From assembly GCA_017532885.1 (NCBI GenBank), contig JAFXIS010000069.1, positions 15,699 through 79,698 of the forward strand: a stretch of 64,000 nt of DNA, written 5' to 3'. Positions 24,937 through 33,479 of this stretch are shown here, piece by piece. This DNA comes from Alistipes sp. GTDB taxonomy: Bacteria > Bacteroidota > Bacteroidia > Bacteroidales > Rikenellaceae. The notes below the pieces were generated by a model. It did no database searches. It was given only the letters and a program-made list of their open reading frames with translations, and was not told the DNA's origin. The position numbers were made by a program, and so were the translations under genes. Numbering within the stretch: the stretch's first letter is position 1; each line of letters opens with the position of its first letter.

Positions 24937-26136
24937 TTACTCCACATACAACACCAATCCCTTGAGGTACTCTCCCTCGGGGTGGTAGATGTTGATTGGG
25001 TGGTCGGCGGGTTGCGTTAATTGATGCAGAATGCGCACCTTACGCCCTGCAATAGCCGCCGCCGAGAATACCATTGTGCGGAATAACTCCTTGCTTACGG
25101 CTTGTGAACAGGAGAAGGTGAAGAGTATACCTCCCGCCTTAATCTGCGATATAGCACGCGCATTTATGCGCTTATAGCCCTGCATGGCATTACCCAAGAC
25201 CTTGTGATGCTTGGCAAAGGCGGGTGGGTCAAGGATAATCAAATCATATTTGTCGCCTATCTGCTTGAGGTACTCCACAGCATCGGCAGCAACTGCCTTG
25301 TGGGGGTACTCCTCGCCGAAATTCAGGCGCATATTCTCGTCAGCCAACTCTACGGCGCGCTCCGAAGCATCTACCGAGCATACCTCCACAGCTCCGCCCG
25401 ATGCGGCGTAGACCGAGAAACCTCCCGTATAGCAGAAGGTGTTGAGTACGGTGCGACCTTTGGCGTAGTGGCGTACCAACTCGCGGTTGTAGCGCTGGTC
25501 GAGGAAGAAACCGGTCTTCTGTCCCTCCTCCCAATTAACGAGGAATTTTTCGCCATTCTCCTTGACAACAACCGACTTATGCTCCGAGCCACCCCATATG
25601 TAACCATCTATGGCGTTTAACCCTGCCTTAAAGGGTACGGTCTGCGAACTCTTGTCATATATAGCAGTGAGCTGATTGCCATACACCTCGCGCAAAGCCT
25701 CGGCAATGGCCATGCGTGACAGATACATGCCCACCGAATGGCACTGCACAACGGCCACCGAGCCGTAGATATCAATCACAAGACCGGGCAGCGAATCTCC
25801 CTCGCCATGTATAAGGCGATAGCAATTGGTCTGCTCGTTGTCGGTAAGGCCGAGAGTGCGTCTTACATCATAGGCGATAGCTATGCGGCGATTCCACCAC
25901 GCCTGGTCTATCTCCTCCTCGTCGAACGAAAGAACTCGAACGGCAATGGAGCCAATCTGGTAGTGTCCGCGAGCAATGAAGTTGCCCGATTTTGTGAATA
26001 CATCAACAATCTCGCCCTCGCGAATCTCCTCCTTTTCGCACTTTATGCGCTCGATAGCCCCGGAGAAAATCCAGGGGTGACGACGCTCCAGCGACTCCTC
26101 CTTGCCTCGGCGTAGAAATATCTGTGTAGTTACCAT
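24937..26136 (-). CDS. rlmI: Class I SAM-dependent rRNA methyltransferase, RlmI-like
   Basis: This 399-residue protein has an N-terminal PUA domain (about 1-75, RRGKEESLERRHPWIFSGAI), a central EEHI-like domain and a C-terminal Rossmann methyltransferase with VLNTFCYTGGFSVYAA (SAM loop) and LIILDPPAFAKH. This layout matches RlmI, which makes m5C1962 in 23S rRNA; the exact target here is inferred. Its ATG overlaps the stop of the upstream exonuclease gene (TAATG), so the two are coupled. Confidence 0.87.
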   Translation of the reverse strand: MVTTQIFLRRGKEESLERRHPWIFSGAIERIKCEKEEIREGEIVDVFTKSGNFIARGHYQIGSIAVRVLSFDEEEIDQAWWNRRIAIAYDVRRTLGLTDNEQTNCYRLIHGEGDSLPGLVIDIYGSVAVVQCHSVGMYLSRMAIAEALREVYGNQLTAIYDKSSQTVPFKAGLNAIDGYIWGGSEHKSVVVKENGEKFLVNWEEGQKTGFFLDQRYNRELVRHYAKGRTVLNTFCYTGGFSVYAASGGAVEVCSVDASERAVELADENMRLNFGEEYPHKAVAADAVEYLKQIGDKYDLIILDPPAFAKHHKVLGNAMQGYKRINARAISQIKAGGILFTFSCSQAVSKELFRTMVFSAAAIAGRKVRILHQLTQPADHPINIYHPEGEYLKGLVLYVE

Positions 26137-26861
26137 TATGCTATATTTTGTTCACTATTTAACTTCTTCTTCGAATTATGATGGCGCACGCGGCGCTTCG
26201 CCTTCTCCTTACTTGCTTGCTTCTCGGCACCGGCTTGCACTATGGCATGCTGAATGATATCCTCGAATGACTCGTCGCCAATCGGGGCGGTTGCGCGCAG
26301 CTTCTCGAAAATCTTGATGCATATCCACGCATCGGTTGCGGCATACATCTGCTGCTGGGGTGTAAGTATCGAAGCCTCCCAGTTACTCAGCCGCTGCGCC
26401 TTTGAAACTCTCTTTCCGAGTACTATTGCTGACATTTTCCTCAGGCTCTTCTCCTCGATGCCCCATTTTGAGGCGATGTGTTGCAGGTCGAGGAATCCGC
26501 GCTCGCTGAAGTGACGCAATGCGTGCAAAGAGCGTATATCGCCGGCGACATCGGCACCAATTTTAATGATATTGGGGTTGCTGAGGATTTTCAGCAGGGC
26601 ATTATGCAGCTTTAACTTGCATAGGCGAATCAGATAGCAGTGGCTGCGTGTTGAGAGTTGCAGTAGGGCAACTTTGTTTGTAATACCCGCCTTAAACGAG
26701 GGGCGTGTTTCGGTGTCGAAACCGATAATCTTCTGCTCCTCGAGGTCACGACATACGGCATCAATCTGCTCCTCGCGGTCGATGATAAGAATCTCTCCGT
26801 TAAATTGCGCCGGTGCAAGTTCGGCAGTCTGTTCGTTCGTTATGGTGGGTTGAAATATCAT
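26136..26861 (-). CDS. RNase D/WRN-type 3'-5' exonuclease domain protein
   Basis: This 241-residue protein is a DnaQ-like exonuclease: Exo I IIGFDTETRPSF (about 44-55), Exo II region with IKIGADVAGDIRSLHAL, and Exo III YAATDAWICIKIFE with its Tyr and Asp. It lacks the HRDC domains of RNase D and ends in a basic, lysine-rich tail. Proteins of this size in Bacteroidales process RNA or DNA 3' ends. It lies between recQ and rlmI on the minus strand and overlaps the latter by its stop codon. Confidence 0.87.
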   Translation of the reverse strand: MIFQPTITNEQTAELAPAQFNGEILIIDREEQIDAVCRDLEEQKIIGFDTETRPSFKAGITNKVALLQLSTRSHCYLIRLCKLKLHNALLKILSNPNIIKIGADVAGDIRSLHALRHFSERGFLDLQHIASKWGIEEKSLRKMSAIVLGKRVSKAQRLSNWEASILTPQQQMYAATDAWICIKIFEKLRATAPIGDESFEDIIQHAIVQAGAEKQASKEKAKRRVRHHNSKKKLNSEQNIA

Positions 26862-26901
26862 TATACACTCAATAAACTCGCTATATCTGCTTTTTGAGCC
26901 A

Positions 26902-26909
26902 CAAAGTTA
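26902..26909 (-). promoter_or_regulatory. Possible -7 box for the exonuclease-rlmI pair
   Basis: Minus strand TAACTTTG matches TAnnTTTG and overlaps the recQ stop codon, 40 bp before the exonuclease ATG. No -33 element is clear. Confidence 0.4.
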
Positions 26910-28829
26910 CTCAATAATTATAAGTTTACACTCTTGGGATGTGGAAATTTTTTCTTTTTCCAGCAAATGCTTTATTGCCTCGGCAATAGCGGTGGGCTCT
27001 GCCTTTATCTCGCGAGCCACTTCGCGCGCAGTGAGGGGCGTTTGGCGGAGGAGTTGTAGTATCTCCGCTTCCAATCTCTCGGTCGGGTTCTTGGCTTGGC
27101 GACGCTTTGCAAGGCATATGTCGCAGATGCCGCAATCCTCTGCCTCTGTGTCGTTGAAGTAGTGCTGCAAAAATTTACTGCGACACTCCTGCTCATTTGT
27201 GGCGTAGGTTATCATATGCCCGAAACGCTCGGTGAGTAGCTCTTTGCGCTTGAGGTAAGTTTCAGGCGCGATGTAGATATTGTTGCGGGATAGGCGCTCC
27301 TCGTCGAAAAATATCATGGGCGAAATATTGGAGGGTATGTAGCGAATGATTCGCATCTGCCACATGCGCTTCAGCAGCTCTTTGACATGCTCGACAGTGT
27401 AACCGCTGTATGTGGCAATTTCCTGCTCGTCAATGGCGCGAAATTCGACAAATACACCATCGTAGATTCTTAGTATCGTGAGGATTATATGGTCTAAATC
27501 CTGGCGGTCTATGCGGATGCGATAGAGGTCATCGCGGCTCACGCAGAACATTATGCGGGCCGGATTCTCCATCTCCTCGGTGAGGGTCATGTAGCCATTT
27601 TGTTGCAGCAGTTTTAGCGCTGCACGCACCTTTCCGTCGTAGATATGCTCCTTGACGCAGAAATCGTGAATGTTGAATATGTGTGAGGTATATGCGCCAT
27701 CGCCTACGGCAACTTGCAGGTAGCTGCATATCTTCTCGTAAATATCCTTAACCTGGTCAATAGGTATAAATTCGGTGTCGAAGTGCTTTTGCAGGCGGGA
27801 GGTATCGTCTGAGGCAACCAATAACACAGCATAGCTGCGCTTACCGTCGCGTCCTGCACGCCCCGCCTCTTGGTAGTAGTTCTCTAAAGAGTCGCACATC
27901 GAATAGTGAACCACAAAACGGACATCCGTTTTATCGATTCCCATGCCGAAGGCGTTTGTTGCAACCATAATACGGGTCTTGCCACTAAGCCACCTCTCCT
28001 GGCGCATGGAGCGTTCGAGGTGGGGTAGTCCCGCATGGTAGAATGAGGCCGAAAAACCATTCGTGCGGAGAAATTCCGCCATCTGCTCGCACCCCTCGCG
28101 AGAACGCATGTAGATTATTCCGGAGCCCTCGACATTCTGTATGATGCGTAGCAGTTGCTCCTGCTTGTCGTCGGTATGGCGTACCGCATACGAGAGGTTA
28201 GGCCTTGCAAACGAACTGCGGATTATGTGCCTCTCGGCAAAGCCCAAATTGTGCATTATGTCGTTGGCAACCAGCTCGGTAGCCGAGGCTGTAAGGGCCA
28301 AAACCGGTACTTCGGGCAAGCGCTTGCGAATCTCGGCGATACGCAGATATGAGGGGCGGAAATCGTAGCCCCACTGCGAAATGCAATGCGCCTCGTCTAC
28401 GGCGATGAGGTTTACCTTCATTCGCTCCACTCGCATGCGAAATACCTCCGTGGCAAGACGCTCGGGTGCTACATAGAGGAACTTTGTGTCGCCATATACG
28501 CAGTTATCCAGCGCAATGTCAATTTGATGATACGAAATGCCTGAGTGAATAGCCGTAGCCTGAATACCCATTTTGCGCAACCTATCGACCTGGTCTTTCA
28601 TGAGTGCGATAAGGGGCGTAACAACAATACATACACCCTCTCGCATCATTGCAGGGAGTTGGTATGTAATGGACTTGCCACCTCCCGTAGGCATCAGGGC
28701 CAAAGTATCACGCCCTGCCATTATCGAGAGGATAATCTCCTCCTGCCCGGGGCGGAAACTATCGTAACCCCAGTAGTGCTTCAGTGTCTGCCTCAGTTGT
28801 GATGTTATATGGTCGTTTCGATTGCTCAT
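26907..28829 (-). CDS. recQ: ATP-dependent DNA helicase RecQ
   Basis: The protein has 640 residues from the ATG at 28829. Motif 0 and I (SFRPGQEEII, MPTGGGKS), DEAH box VDEAHCISQWGYDFRPSY, and the motif V-VI region (TNAFGMGIDKTDVRFV, QEAGRAGRDG) are intact. A four-cysteine zinc element (C..CGICDIC) and a winged-helix-like C-terminus follow; a separate HRDC domain is not evident. RecQ unwinds DNA 3'-5' in recombination and fork repair. An in-frame TTG at 28838 overlaps the -7 box and is rejected as start. Confidence 0.95.
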   Translation of the reverse strand: MSNRNDHITSQLRQTLKHYWGYDSFRPGQEEIILSIMAGRDTLALMPTGGGKSITYQLPAMMREGVCIVVTPLIALMKDQVDRLRKMGIQATAIHSGISYHQIDIALDNCVYGDTKFLYVAPERLATEVFRMRVERMKVNLIAVDEAHCISQWGYDFRPSYLRIAEIRKRLPEVPVLALTASATELVANDIMHNLGFAERHIIRSSFARPNLSYAVRHTDDKQEQLLRIIQNVEGSGIIYMRSREGCEQMAEFLRTNGFSASFYHAGLPHLERSMRQERWLSGKTRIMVATNAFGMGIDKTDVRFVVHYSMCDSLENYYQEAGRAGRDGKRSYAVLLVASDDTSRLQKHFDTEFIPIDQVKDIYEKICSYLQVAVGDGAYTSHIFNIHDFCVKEHIYDGKVRAALKLLQQNGYMTLTEEMENPARIMFCVSRDDLYRIRIDRQDLDHIILTILRIYDGVFVEFRAIDEQEIATYSGYTVEHVKELLKRMWQMRIIRYIPSNISPMIFFDEERLSRNNIYIAPETYLKRKELLTERFGHMITYATNEQECRSKFLQHYFNDTEAEDCGICDICLAKRRQAKNPTERLEAEILQLLRQTPLTAREVAREIKAEPTAIAEAIKHLLEKEKISTSQECKLIIIE

Positions 28830-28835
28830 GTTTTG

Positions 28836-28843
28836 CAAAAATA
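28836..28843 (-). promoter_or_regulatory. recQ promoter -7 box, nearly leaderless
   Basis: Minus strand TATTTTTG ends 6 bp before the ATG at 28829, so transcription should begin at or very near the start codon. Confidence 0.5.
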
Positions 28844-28875
28844 GTAAAAAACAACGGAGTTGTTAATTTTTTTCG

Positions 28876-28883
28876 TATATTTG
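28876..28883 (+). promoter_or_regulatory. Promoter -7 box of the metal locus
   Basis: TATATTTG matches TAnnTTTG and lies 18 bp before the ATG at 28902. It is divergent from the recQ box 33 bp away. The in-frame codon at 28860 lies upstream and is not used. Confidence 0.5.
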
Positions 28884-28901
28884 TGCCGTAAATATGATGA
28901 T

Positions 28902-29336
28902 ATGGCAAATAAATGGTTCAAAATATTTTCGGCTGCGGGCTTGCTGCTTGTTTACCTTTCGGTAATGGTGGCGAGTAATATGTCGTTGATGTTGTGTGAC
29001 TGTCATAGCCATCATCACCACTCCCATATGGCGGTGGAGCATCGTTGCTCTTGCGGCGAGTGCCATGCGCTGAATTTTGGAGATGCCTCGGTTGATAAGA
29101 AATGTGGATGCAGTCATGACCACTCGACCGATGTCGATTTGTATACTTTCTCTCGCAGTTGGAATGATGATACCGCGGAGCGCTTTCTGCTTATGCCGGC
29201 GCTTGTTACAGAGTGCGTAGATTGCGAGTATGAGGTCGTCGCTACTATAATCGAGTATGACCGCTATCTGCTACCGCCTCAATCCGGGGTGGAGAAGGGG
29301 AGTGCAGTGTTGCGCGCCCCGCCTGCTTTGGTTTAA
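28902..29336 (+). CDS. His/Cys-rich exported or membrane-anchored protein of a TonB-receptor locus
   Basis: The protein has 144 residues from the ATG at 28902. An N-terminal hydrophobic segment (about 7-30) could be a signal anchor. It is followed by a dense metal-ligand region: CDCHSHHHHSH, then HRCSCGECH and KKCGCSHDH, within about 60 residues. The second half holds CVDC and ends with a PP pair (YLLPPQ) and APPALV. Small Bacteroidota proteins of the HYC_CC_PP type, found beside TonB receptors, share Cys pairs and a late PP; assignment to that family is tentative. Together with the downstream receptor and HMA protein it suggests binding or uptake of a transition metal. Confidence 0.65.
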   Translation: MANKWFKIFSAAGLLLVYLSVMVASNMSLMLCDCHSHHHHSHMAVEHRCSCGECHALNFGDASVDKKCGCSHDHSTDVDLYTFSRSWNDDTAERFLLMPALVTECVDCEYEVVATIIEYDRYLLPPQSGVEKGSAVLRAPPALV

Positions 29337-29350
29337 TTGAATTTTATGGG

Positions 29351-29369
29351 GCGGGAGAGTTGGTCCCGC
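29351..29369 (+). promoter_or_regulatory. Intercistronic hairpin upstream of the TonB receptor
   Basis: GCGGGA (29351-29356) and TCCCGC (29364-29369) form a GC-rich stem with a 7-nt loop and no T-run. It may adjust expression of the receptor relative to the first gene. Confidence 0.4.
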
Positions 29370-29405
29370 TTGGATAAACAATTAAATCATTAGCAAAAAC
29401 ATTCT

Positions 29406-31790
29406 ATGAAAATCAAAACAATTTTATTTTCGCTTTTGTTGGCTGTGGTAACCTGTGCAGGTGCTTCAGCGCAAAATATTTCGGGTACAGTCAAGGACTC
29501 CGCATCGGACGAGGTGCTTGTGGGTGCTACGGTGCATTGGTTGGACACGACCGTTGGTGTGACTTGTGATGTTAATGGCTCGTTTACGGTTCATCGCGTT
29601 AAGGGCTACAATAAACTCGTTGCCAGCTATGTAGGTTATCGTAGCGATACCGTGGAGGTGGCTGCCGGAGTTGAAAATGTCGATTTTAAGCTCGTAAGCG
29701 ATACCGAGATTGATGAGGTGGTTGTCGAGGGCGCATTGGGCAATTATGTCAATCGCGAAGGCGTGTTGAAGGGCGAGACCATTTCGTTTGCCGGATTGTG
29801 TAAAATGGCGTGCTGCAACTTGGCAGAGAGCTTCGAGAATTCGGCATCGGTAACGGTTGGTTATAGCGATGCTATCTCGGGTGCGCGTCAGATTAAGATG
29901 CTCGGTCTTACGGGTACTTATACCCAGATTCTTGACGAGAATCGCCCCATTATGCGAGGCCTGAGCGCACCTTACGGCTTGAACTATACGCCGGGTATGT
30001 GGCTTAATTCGATTCAGGTATCGAAGGGTGTGTCGTCGGTTACGGCGGGCCATGAGGCTATTACGGGTCAGATAAATATGGAACATCGCAAACCTACCGA
30101 TGAGGAGCGATTGTTCCTTAACCTCTATTTCGATAGTGAGTTGCGCCCCGAGATAAACATCTCGTCGGCATTCCCGCTTACGGAGGATAAACGCCTCTCG
30201 ACGGTGATTTTGGCGCATGGCTCGTTAGATACCAAGTCGCACGATATGAACGATGATGGTTTCCGCGACTTGCCGCAGACCAACCAGATAAATATCGCCA
30301 ACAAGTGGTTGTGGCAGGCAAAGAACGGTATGCAGGTTCGCTGGGGCTGGAAAGTTGTGAATGAAAACCGCTTGGGTGGCCAGATGGGTTACAAAGAGTC
30401 GATGCGCGAGGAGATGGAGCAGAGCCTCTCGGTTTACGGCTCACATATGGACAATACGGGCGTAAATGCCTATTTCAAGGTAGGTATGCCTGTCGGTAAG
30501 GCTGTTTACGATGCCGAAGCAGACGAGGAGTTGCGCTCGAATATAGCCTTTGTGGCTGACTATAACTACTTCAAGGAGGATGCCTATTTCGGCCTTAATC
30601 GCTACGATGCTCACGACAATGCAGGTTGGCTGAATTTGATGTATGCTCACTATTTCTCACCTCGTTCGTCGATGATTTTCGGTGCTTCGGCACAGATTAT
30701 GGGTAGCAATGAGGATGTGTTGAATCGAGTAGTCGTTACACCTGCTCACTCGTCGTATGTGGCCGATATTGCAAGCTACAATACGCTTAACAAGATGCGT
30801 TATGTCGAGCCGGGTGTATATGCCGAATATACCTATAATATCAAGGAGAAGTTCTCGTTGGTGTTGGGTCTGCGAGGCGACTATATGGGTGCAAAGAATG
30901 ATGTTGCAGCCCCGAGTGTAGATGCGACCTATCCTTCGGCGTACTTTACTCCGAAAAGTCGTTTTGTACTCACTCCCCGTTCGCATATAAAGTGGAATGT
31001 TACCCCTTCGACCGTTTTGCGAGCTTCGGCCGGTATGGGTTATCGTCGTGCAAGCATCTTCACCGATAATATCTGGATGCTGGCTACGGGTCGCAAGATA
31101 AATGTTACGAATATGAGCGACGATATCGAGCAGGCTTTGACCGTAGGTGGTAGTATTACGCAGTACATCAAGTTGGGCGGATTCAGCGATGCTACTTTGA
31201 GCTTCGATTATTTCCGCACGCAGCTCTTCAATACGGTTCTGGCGGACCAGGAACTTGGTGGCGAGCAGTTCGATGAGATTCATATTTATAATACTCACCA
31301 ACCCTCGTTTACCGACACTTATCAGGTTGATTTCCAGTGGACACCGCTGCGCGGCTTCGATGTCTTTGCTACCTATCGTTACACCAATGCAAAGGTTACT
31401 TTGTGGCGAGGTGATGAGAAACACTTGGTTGAGCGCCCGCTTACAAGCCGTTTTAAGGCGCTTATCAACTTGCAATACGCTACTAACCACCGCAAGTGGG
31501 TGTTCGATGCTACGGCGCAGTATAACGGTCCGATGCGTCGCCCATCGTTGGATGGCAATCTGTCGCGCGAGGATATGTCGCCAGCTTATCCGATGTTCTA
31601 CCTTCAGGTGAGCCATCGTATTCGTGCGGTGGAGCTGTATGTCGGTTGCGAGAATATCGCCAACTATATGCAGAAAGACCCGATTTTGAACGCCAACGAC
31701 CCCTTCTCACCGGCATTTAACTCGTCGAGTGTATGGGGACCACTTATGGGTCGCAAGTTCTATATCGGTATGCGATTTAACCTTTATTAA
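29406..31790 (+). CDS. TonB-dependent outer-membrane receptor with CarboxypepD_reg-like domain
   Basis: This 794-residue protein has a signal peptide ending ASAQ. A carboxypeptidase-regulatory-like domain (about 24-98, ISGTVKDSASDEVLVGATVHW) is followed by a TonB-box-like IDEVVVEG, a plug domain with LCKMACCNLAESFENSASV and RQIKMLGLTGTYTQILDE, and a beta barrel ending MRFNLY, with terminal aromatic Tyr. The CKMACC cluster in the plug supplies several soft metal ligands. No SusD partner is present, so metal or metal-chelate uptake fits better than glycan uptake. Neighbours are a His/Cys-rich protein and an HMA protein. Confidence 0.9.
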   Translation: MKIKTILFSLLLAVVTCAGASAQNISGTVKDSASDEVLVGATVHWLDTTVGVTCDVNGSFTVHRVKGYNKLVASYVGYRSDTVEVAAGVENVDFKLVSDTEIDEVVVEGALGNYVNREGVLKGETISFAGLCKMACCNLAESFENSASVTVGYSDAISGARQIKMLGLTGTYTQILDENRPIMRGLSAPYGLNYTPGMWLNSIQVSKGVSSVTAGHEAITGQINMEHRKPTDEERLFLNLYFDSELRPEINISSAFPLTEDKRLSTVILAHGSLDTKSHDMNDDGFRDLPQTNQINIANKWLWQAKNGMQVRWGWKVVNENRLGGQMGYKESMREEMEQSLSVYGSHMDNTGVNAYFKVGMPVGKAVYDAEADEELRSNIAFVADYNYFKEDAYFGLNRYDAHDNAGWLNLMYAHYFSPRSSMIFGASAQIMGSNEDVLNRVVVTPAHSSYVADIASYNTLNKMRYVEPGVYAEYTYNIKEKFSLVLGLRGDYMGAKNDVAAPSVDATYPSAYFTPKSRFVLTPRSHIKWNVTPSTVLRASAGMGYRRASIFTDNIWMLATGRKINVTNMSDDIEQALTVGGSITQYIKLGGFSDATLSFDYFRTQLFNTVLADQELGGEQFDEIHIYNTHQPSFTDTYQVDFQWTPLRGFDVFATYRYTNAKVTLWRGDEKHLVERPLTSRFKALINLQYATNHRKWVFDATAQYNGPMRRPSLDGNLSREDMSPAYPMFYLQVSHRIRAVELYVGCENIANYMQKDPILNANDPFSPAFNSSSVWGPLMGRKFYIGMRFNLY

Positions 31791-31826
31791 AAGAGGAAAG
31801 AGCAAAGTTCAAAGAGCAAAGATAGT

Positions 31827-31956
31827 GTCATGCCACATTAGCGCAAAGTATTTGCTTGCAGATACCACTTGCATTACCTTGCGCTAATGATTGGCATCTC
31901 TACCGAAATAATTAGCCGTTAGAGATTCCAATCCTCACTGCGTTCGGTGGAATGAC
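31827..31956 (+). repeat. Dispersed structured repeat family 1, copy D
   Basis: This 130-bp element has ends GTCATGCCAC and GGAATGAC. Internal hairpins are ATTAGCGCAA/TTGCGCTAAT and GGCATCTCTA against TAGAGATTCC. It shares its ends and hairpin plan with 15211-15412. AGAGCAAAGAT motifs flank it on both sides (31814-31823 and 31960-31970). Confidence 0.7.
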
Positions 31957-31997
31957 AAGAGAGCAAAGATAAAGGAGAATTTTGAATTTCTTGAAGC

Positions 31998-32058
31998 GTC
32001 ACTCTGAGGGAGGATGAAATCCGACCGTGAGAGTCTAAAAACAATTGCTCGGAATGAC
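31998..32058 (-). repeat. Dispersed repeat family 2, copy D
   Basis: This is a 61-bp inverted copy of the element at 6425-6482. On the minus strand it begins GTCATTCCGAGCAATTG and ends CTCAGAGTGAC. It lies 41 bp after family 1 copy D and 45 bp before the HMA gene. Confidence 0.7.
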
Positions 32059-32103
32059 GGAGGAAGATATGATGTAAAAGTGAATATAAACCAATAAAAC
32101 CAA

Positions 32104-32421
32104 ATGAATATGAAAAAGTTAATTATTATGTGCCTTATGGCATTCATCGGCTTTGGTGTAGCCGAGGTATCTGCTCAGAAAAAGAGTGATGCTGCAATTA
32201 AAACAACTGTTTTTGTGACTGATATCGACTGCGAGCACTGCGCAAAGAAGATTACCAACACAATCCCCTACGAGAAGGGTGTTAAGGATGTTAAGGTTGA
32301 TGTTCCTACCAAGTTGGTAACCGTAACCTATGATGCTACAAAGAATAGCGATGCAAACTTGCTGAAATCGTTTGCAAAGATTAAGGTTAAGGCTGAGGTG
32401 AAAGCCGAGGAGAAGAAATAA
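32104..32421 (+). CDS. Exported heavy-metal-associated (HMA) domain protein
   Basis: This 105-residue protein has a signal peptide ending EVSAQ and one HMA domain with the metal site TDIDCEHCAKKI (CxxC) and the beta-alpha-beta fold of MerP/Atx1-type chaperones. The tail is Lys/Glu-rich. HMA proteins bind copper, mercury or zinc through the two cysteines. Placed in the periplasm and downstream of a TonB receptor with a cysteine cluster, it could receive or buffer the imported metal. Alternative start at 32110. A strong terminator follows. Confidence 0.88.
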   Translation: MNMKKLIIMCLMAFIGFGVAEVSAQKKSDAAIKTTVFVTDIDCEHCAKKITNTIPYEKGVKDVKVDVPTKLVTVTYDATKNSDANLLKSFAKIKVKAEVKAEEKK

Positions 32422-32440
32422 CTTCGATAAACCAAATTCA

Positions 32441-32482
32441 AAACCGAGCATTGCCCCGCGGGGTGATGCTCGGTTTGTTTTT
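32441..32482 (+). terminator. Terminator of the HMA gene
   Basis: AAACCGAGCAT (32441-32451) pairs with ATGCTCGGTTT (32466-32476) around an inner CCCC/GGGG stem. TGTTTTT-type sequence follows. Confidence 0.85.
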
Positions 32483-32489
32483 AGGGGTG

Positions 32490-32864
32490 TTATTTTTTCT
32501 CCTTCTTGAAGAGAAAATGAGCCTGCATCTTCAGGCGCAGATAGCTGTCCAACAGCAGCATTAATATTAGAGGAACAGCTATTATTGCAAGGCTCTTTAC
32601 GAGATCGAAATCTACTGCCGAAAAGTCTAATTTGGGCAACGCAAAATCTATGTCAAAGCGAACCGTGAGCCGCGCGAAAGCCCATTGCAGGCTTTGTGCT
32701 AACAGCGCGATAAGGATAGTGCCGCAGATTGCGTATTGCATCAATTCGCGCACCCTCTCGCGGCGGCGAATCCGTAACATTGTACGCTGACCAAATCCTG
32801 CCGGCAGTTGTGGCTGGATGCGTCGTAGCGTGGCGCGATGTATGGCGTTATTGCTCTGTTTCAT
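32490..32864 (-). CDS. Two-helix membrane protein encoded after the ECF sigma factor
   Basis: This 124-residue protein has a basic N-terminal cytoplasmic region (about 1-42), two membrane helices (about 43-64 and 89-107) and a Lys-rich tail. Its start overlaps the sigma gene by 17 bp in another frame, so translation is coupled. Position and topology suggest a membrane anti-sigma or co-regulator, but no zinc-binding anti-sigma (ZAS) motif such as HxxxCxxC is present. I do not recognise the family. Confidence 0.65.
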   Translation of the reverse strand: MKQSNNAIHRATLRRIQPQLPAGFGQRTMLRIRRRERVRELMQYAICGTILIALLAQSLQWAFARLTVRFDIDFALPKLDFSAVDFDLVKSLAIIAVPLILMLLLDSYLRLKMQAHFLFKKEKK

Positions 32865-33408
32865 CTTTGCTGTGAGTTATTAGTAAATATAACTTTTTTC
32901 TTATTCTGTGCAGGCGAACCTTCGTGTTGCTTTCGCTCTGGCGGATAATCTCGGCACACTCTGCGATGGGGCGCTGCTCATAGTAAAAGAGCGTTACCAA
33001 AGCCCTCTCCTCGGCATTTAACTGCTCGATAGCCTCCGTAAGAGCTTCGATATTGTGGTCGGAGAGGTCGCCTTCCATCTGCTCAATATCTTCATCCCTT
33101 ATGGCCGCGATTCTCCCCTCGTCGATTGACAGATGCGACACTCGGTGGCGACGCGTGTGTGATATTGCGCAGTTGTAGGCAATGCGATAGAGCCAGGTGG
33201 CAAACGAGCTGCGTCCCGAAAAACTCTCCATCTGCTCGTATGCCTTTATAAATACATCCTGCGTAAGCTCCTCGGCGTCCTCCCGCTGCTGAATGATGCG
33301 GACAACGAGTGCATACACCTGATTGGCATATTGCTCCATCAGGAGGGCGAAGGCTTCATCGTCGCCACTTTTGATGCGTTGTAGTAGTTTCTCCTCGTTG
33401 TGTATCAT
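32848..33408 (-). CDS. ECF-type RNA polymerase sigma factor
   Basis: This 186-residue protein has region 2 with FALLMEQYANQVYALVVRIIQQREDAEELTQDVFIKAYE and FATWLYRIAYNCAISHTRR. A 40-residue acidic linker leads to region 4 (LNAEERALVTLFYYEQRPIAECAEII...VRLHRIRKKL). It is a standard ECF factor that recruits core polymerase to a specific promoter class. Its own upstream DNA carries an ECF-type promoter almost identical to that of the divergent gene, so autoregulation and control of the neighbour are strongly suggested. Confidence 0.95.
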   Translation of the reverse strand: MIHNEEKLLQRIKSGDDEAFALLMEQYANQVYALVVRIIQQREDAEELTQDVFIKAYEQMESFSGRSSFATWLYRIAYNCAISHTRRHRVSHLSIDEGRIAAIRDEDIEQMEGDLSDHNIEALTEAIEQLNAEERALVTLFYYEQRPIAECAEIIRQSESNTKVRLHRIRKKLYLLITHSKDETEQ

Positions 33409-33417
33409 AGCTAACCT

Positions 33418-33447
33418 TTAGACGCAAAAGTGAGTGAAAGGTTACAC
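33418..33447 (-). promoter_or_regulatory. ECF-type autoregulatory promoter of the sigma gene
   Basis: Minus strand TGTAACC (33446-33440), then CGTC (33424-33421) followed by TAA. The AAC to CGTC gap is 16 nt, the classical ECF -35/-10 geometry. Twenty-three of 29 bases match the divergent promoter at 33480-33508. The ATG follows 12 bp after CGTC. Confidence 0.7.
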
Positions 33448-33479
33448 GAAAATAGTGAAAAAATTTTTTTCGGAAATAC

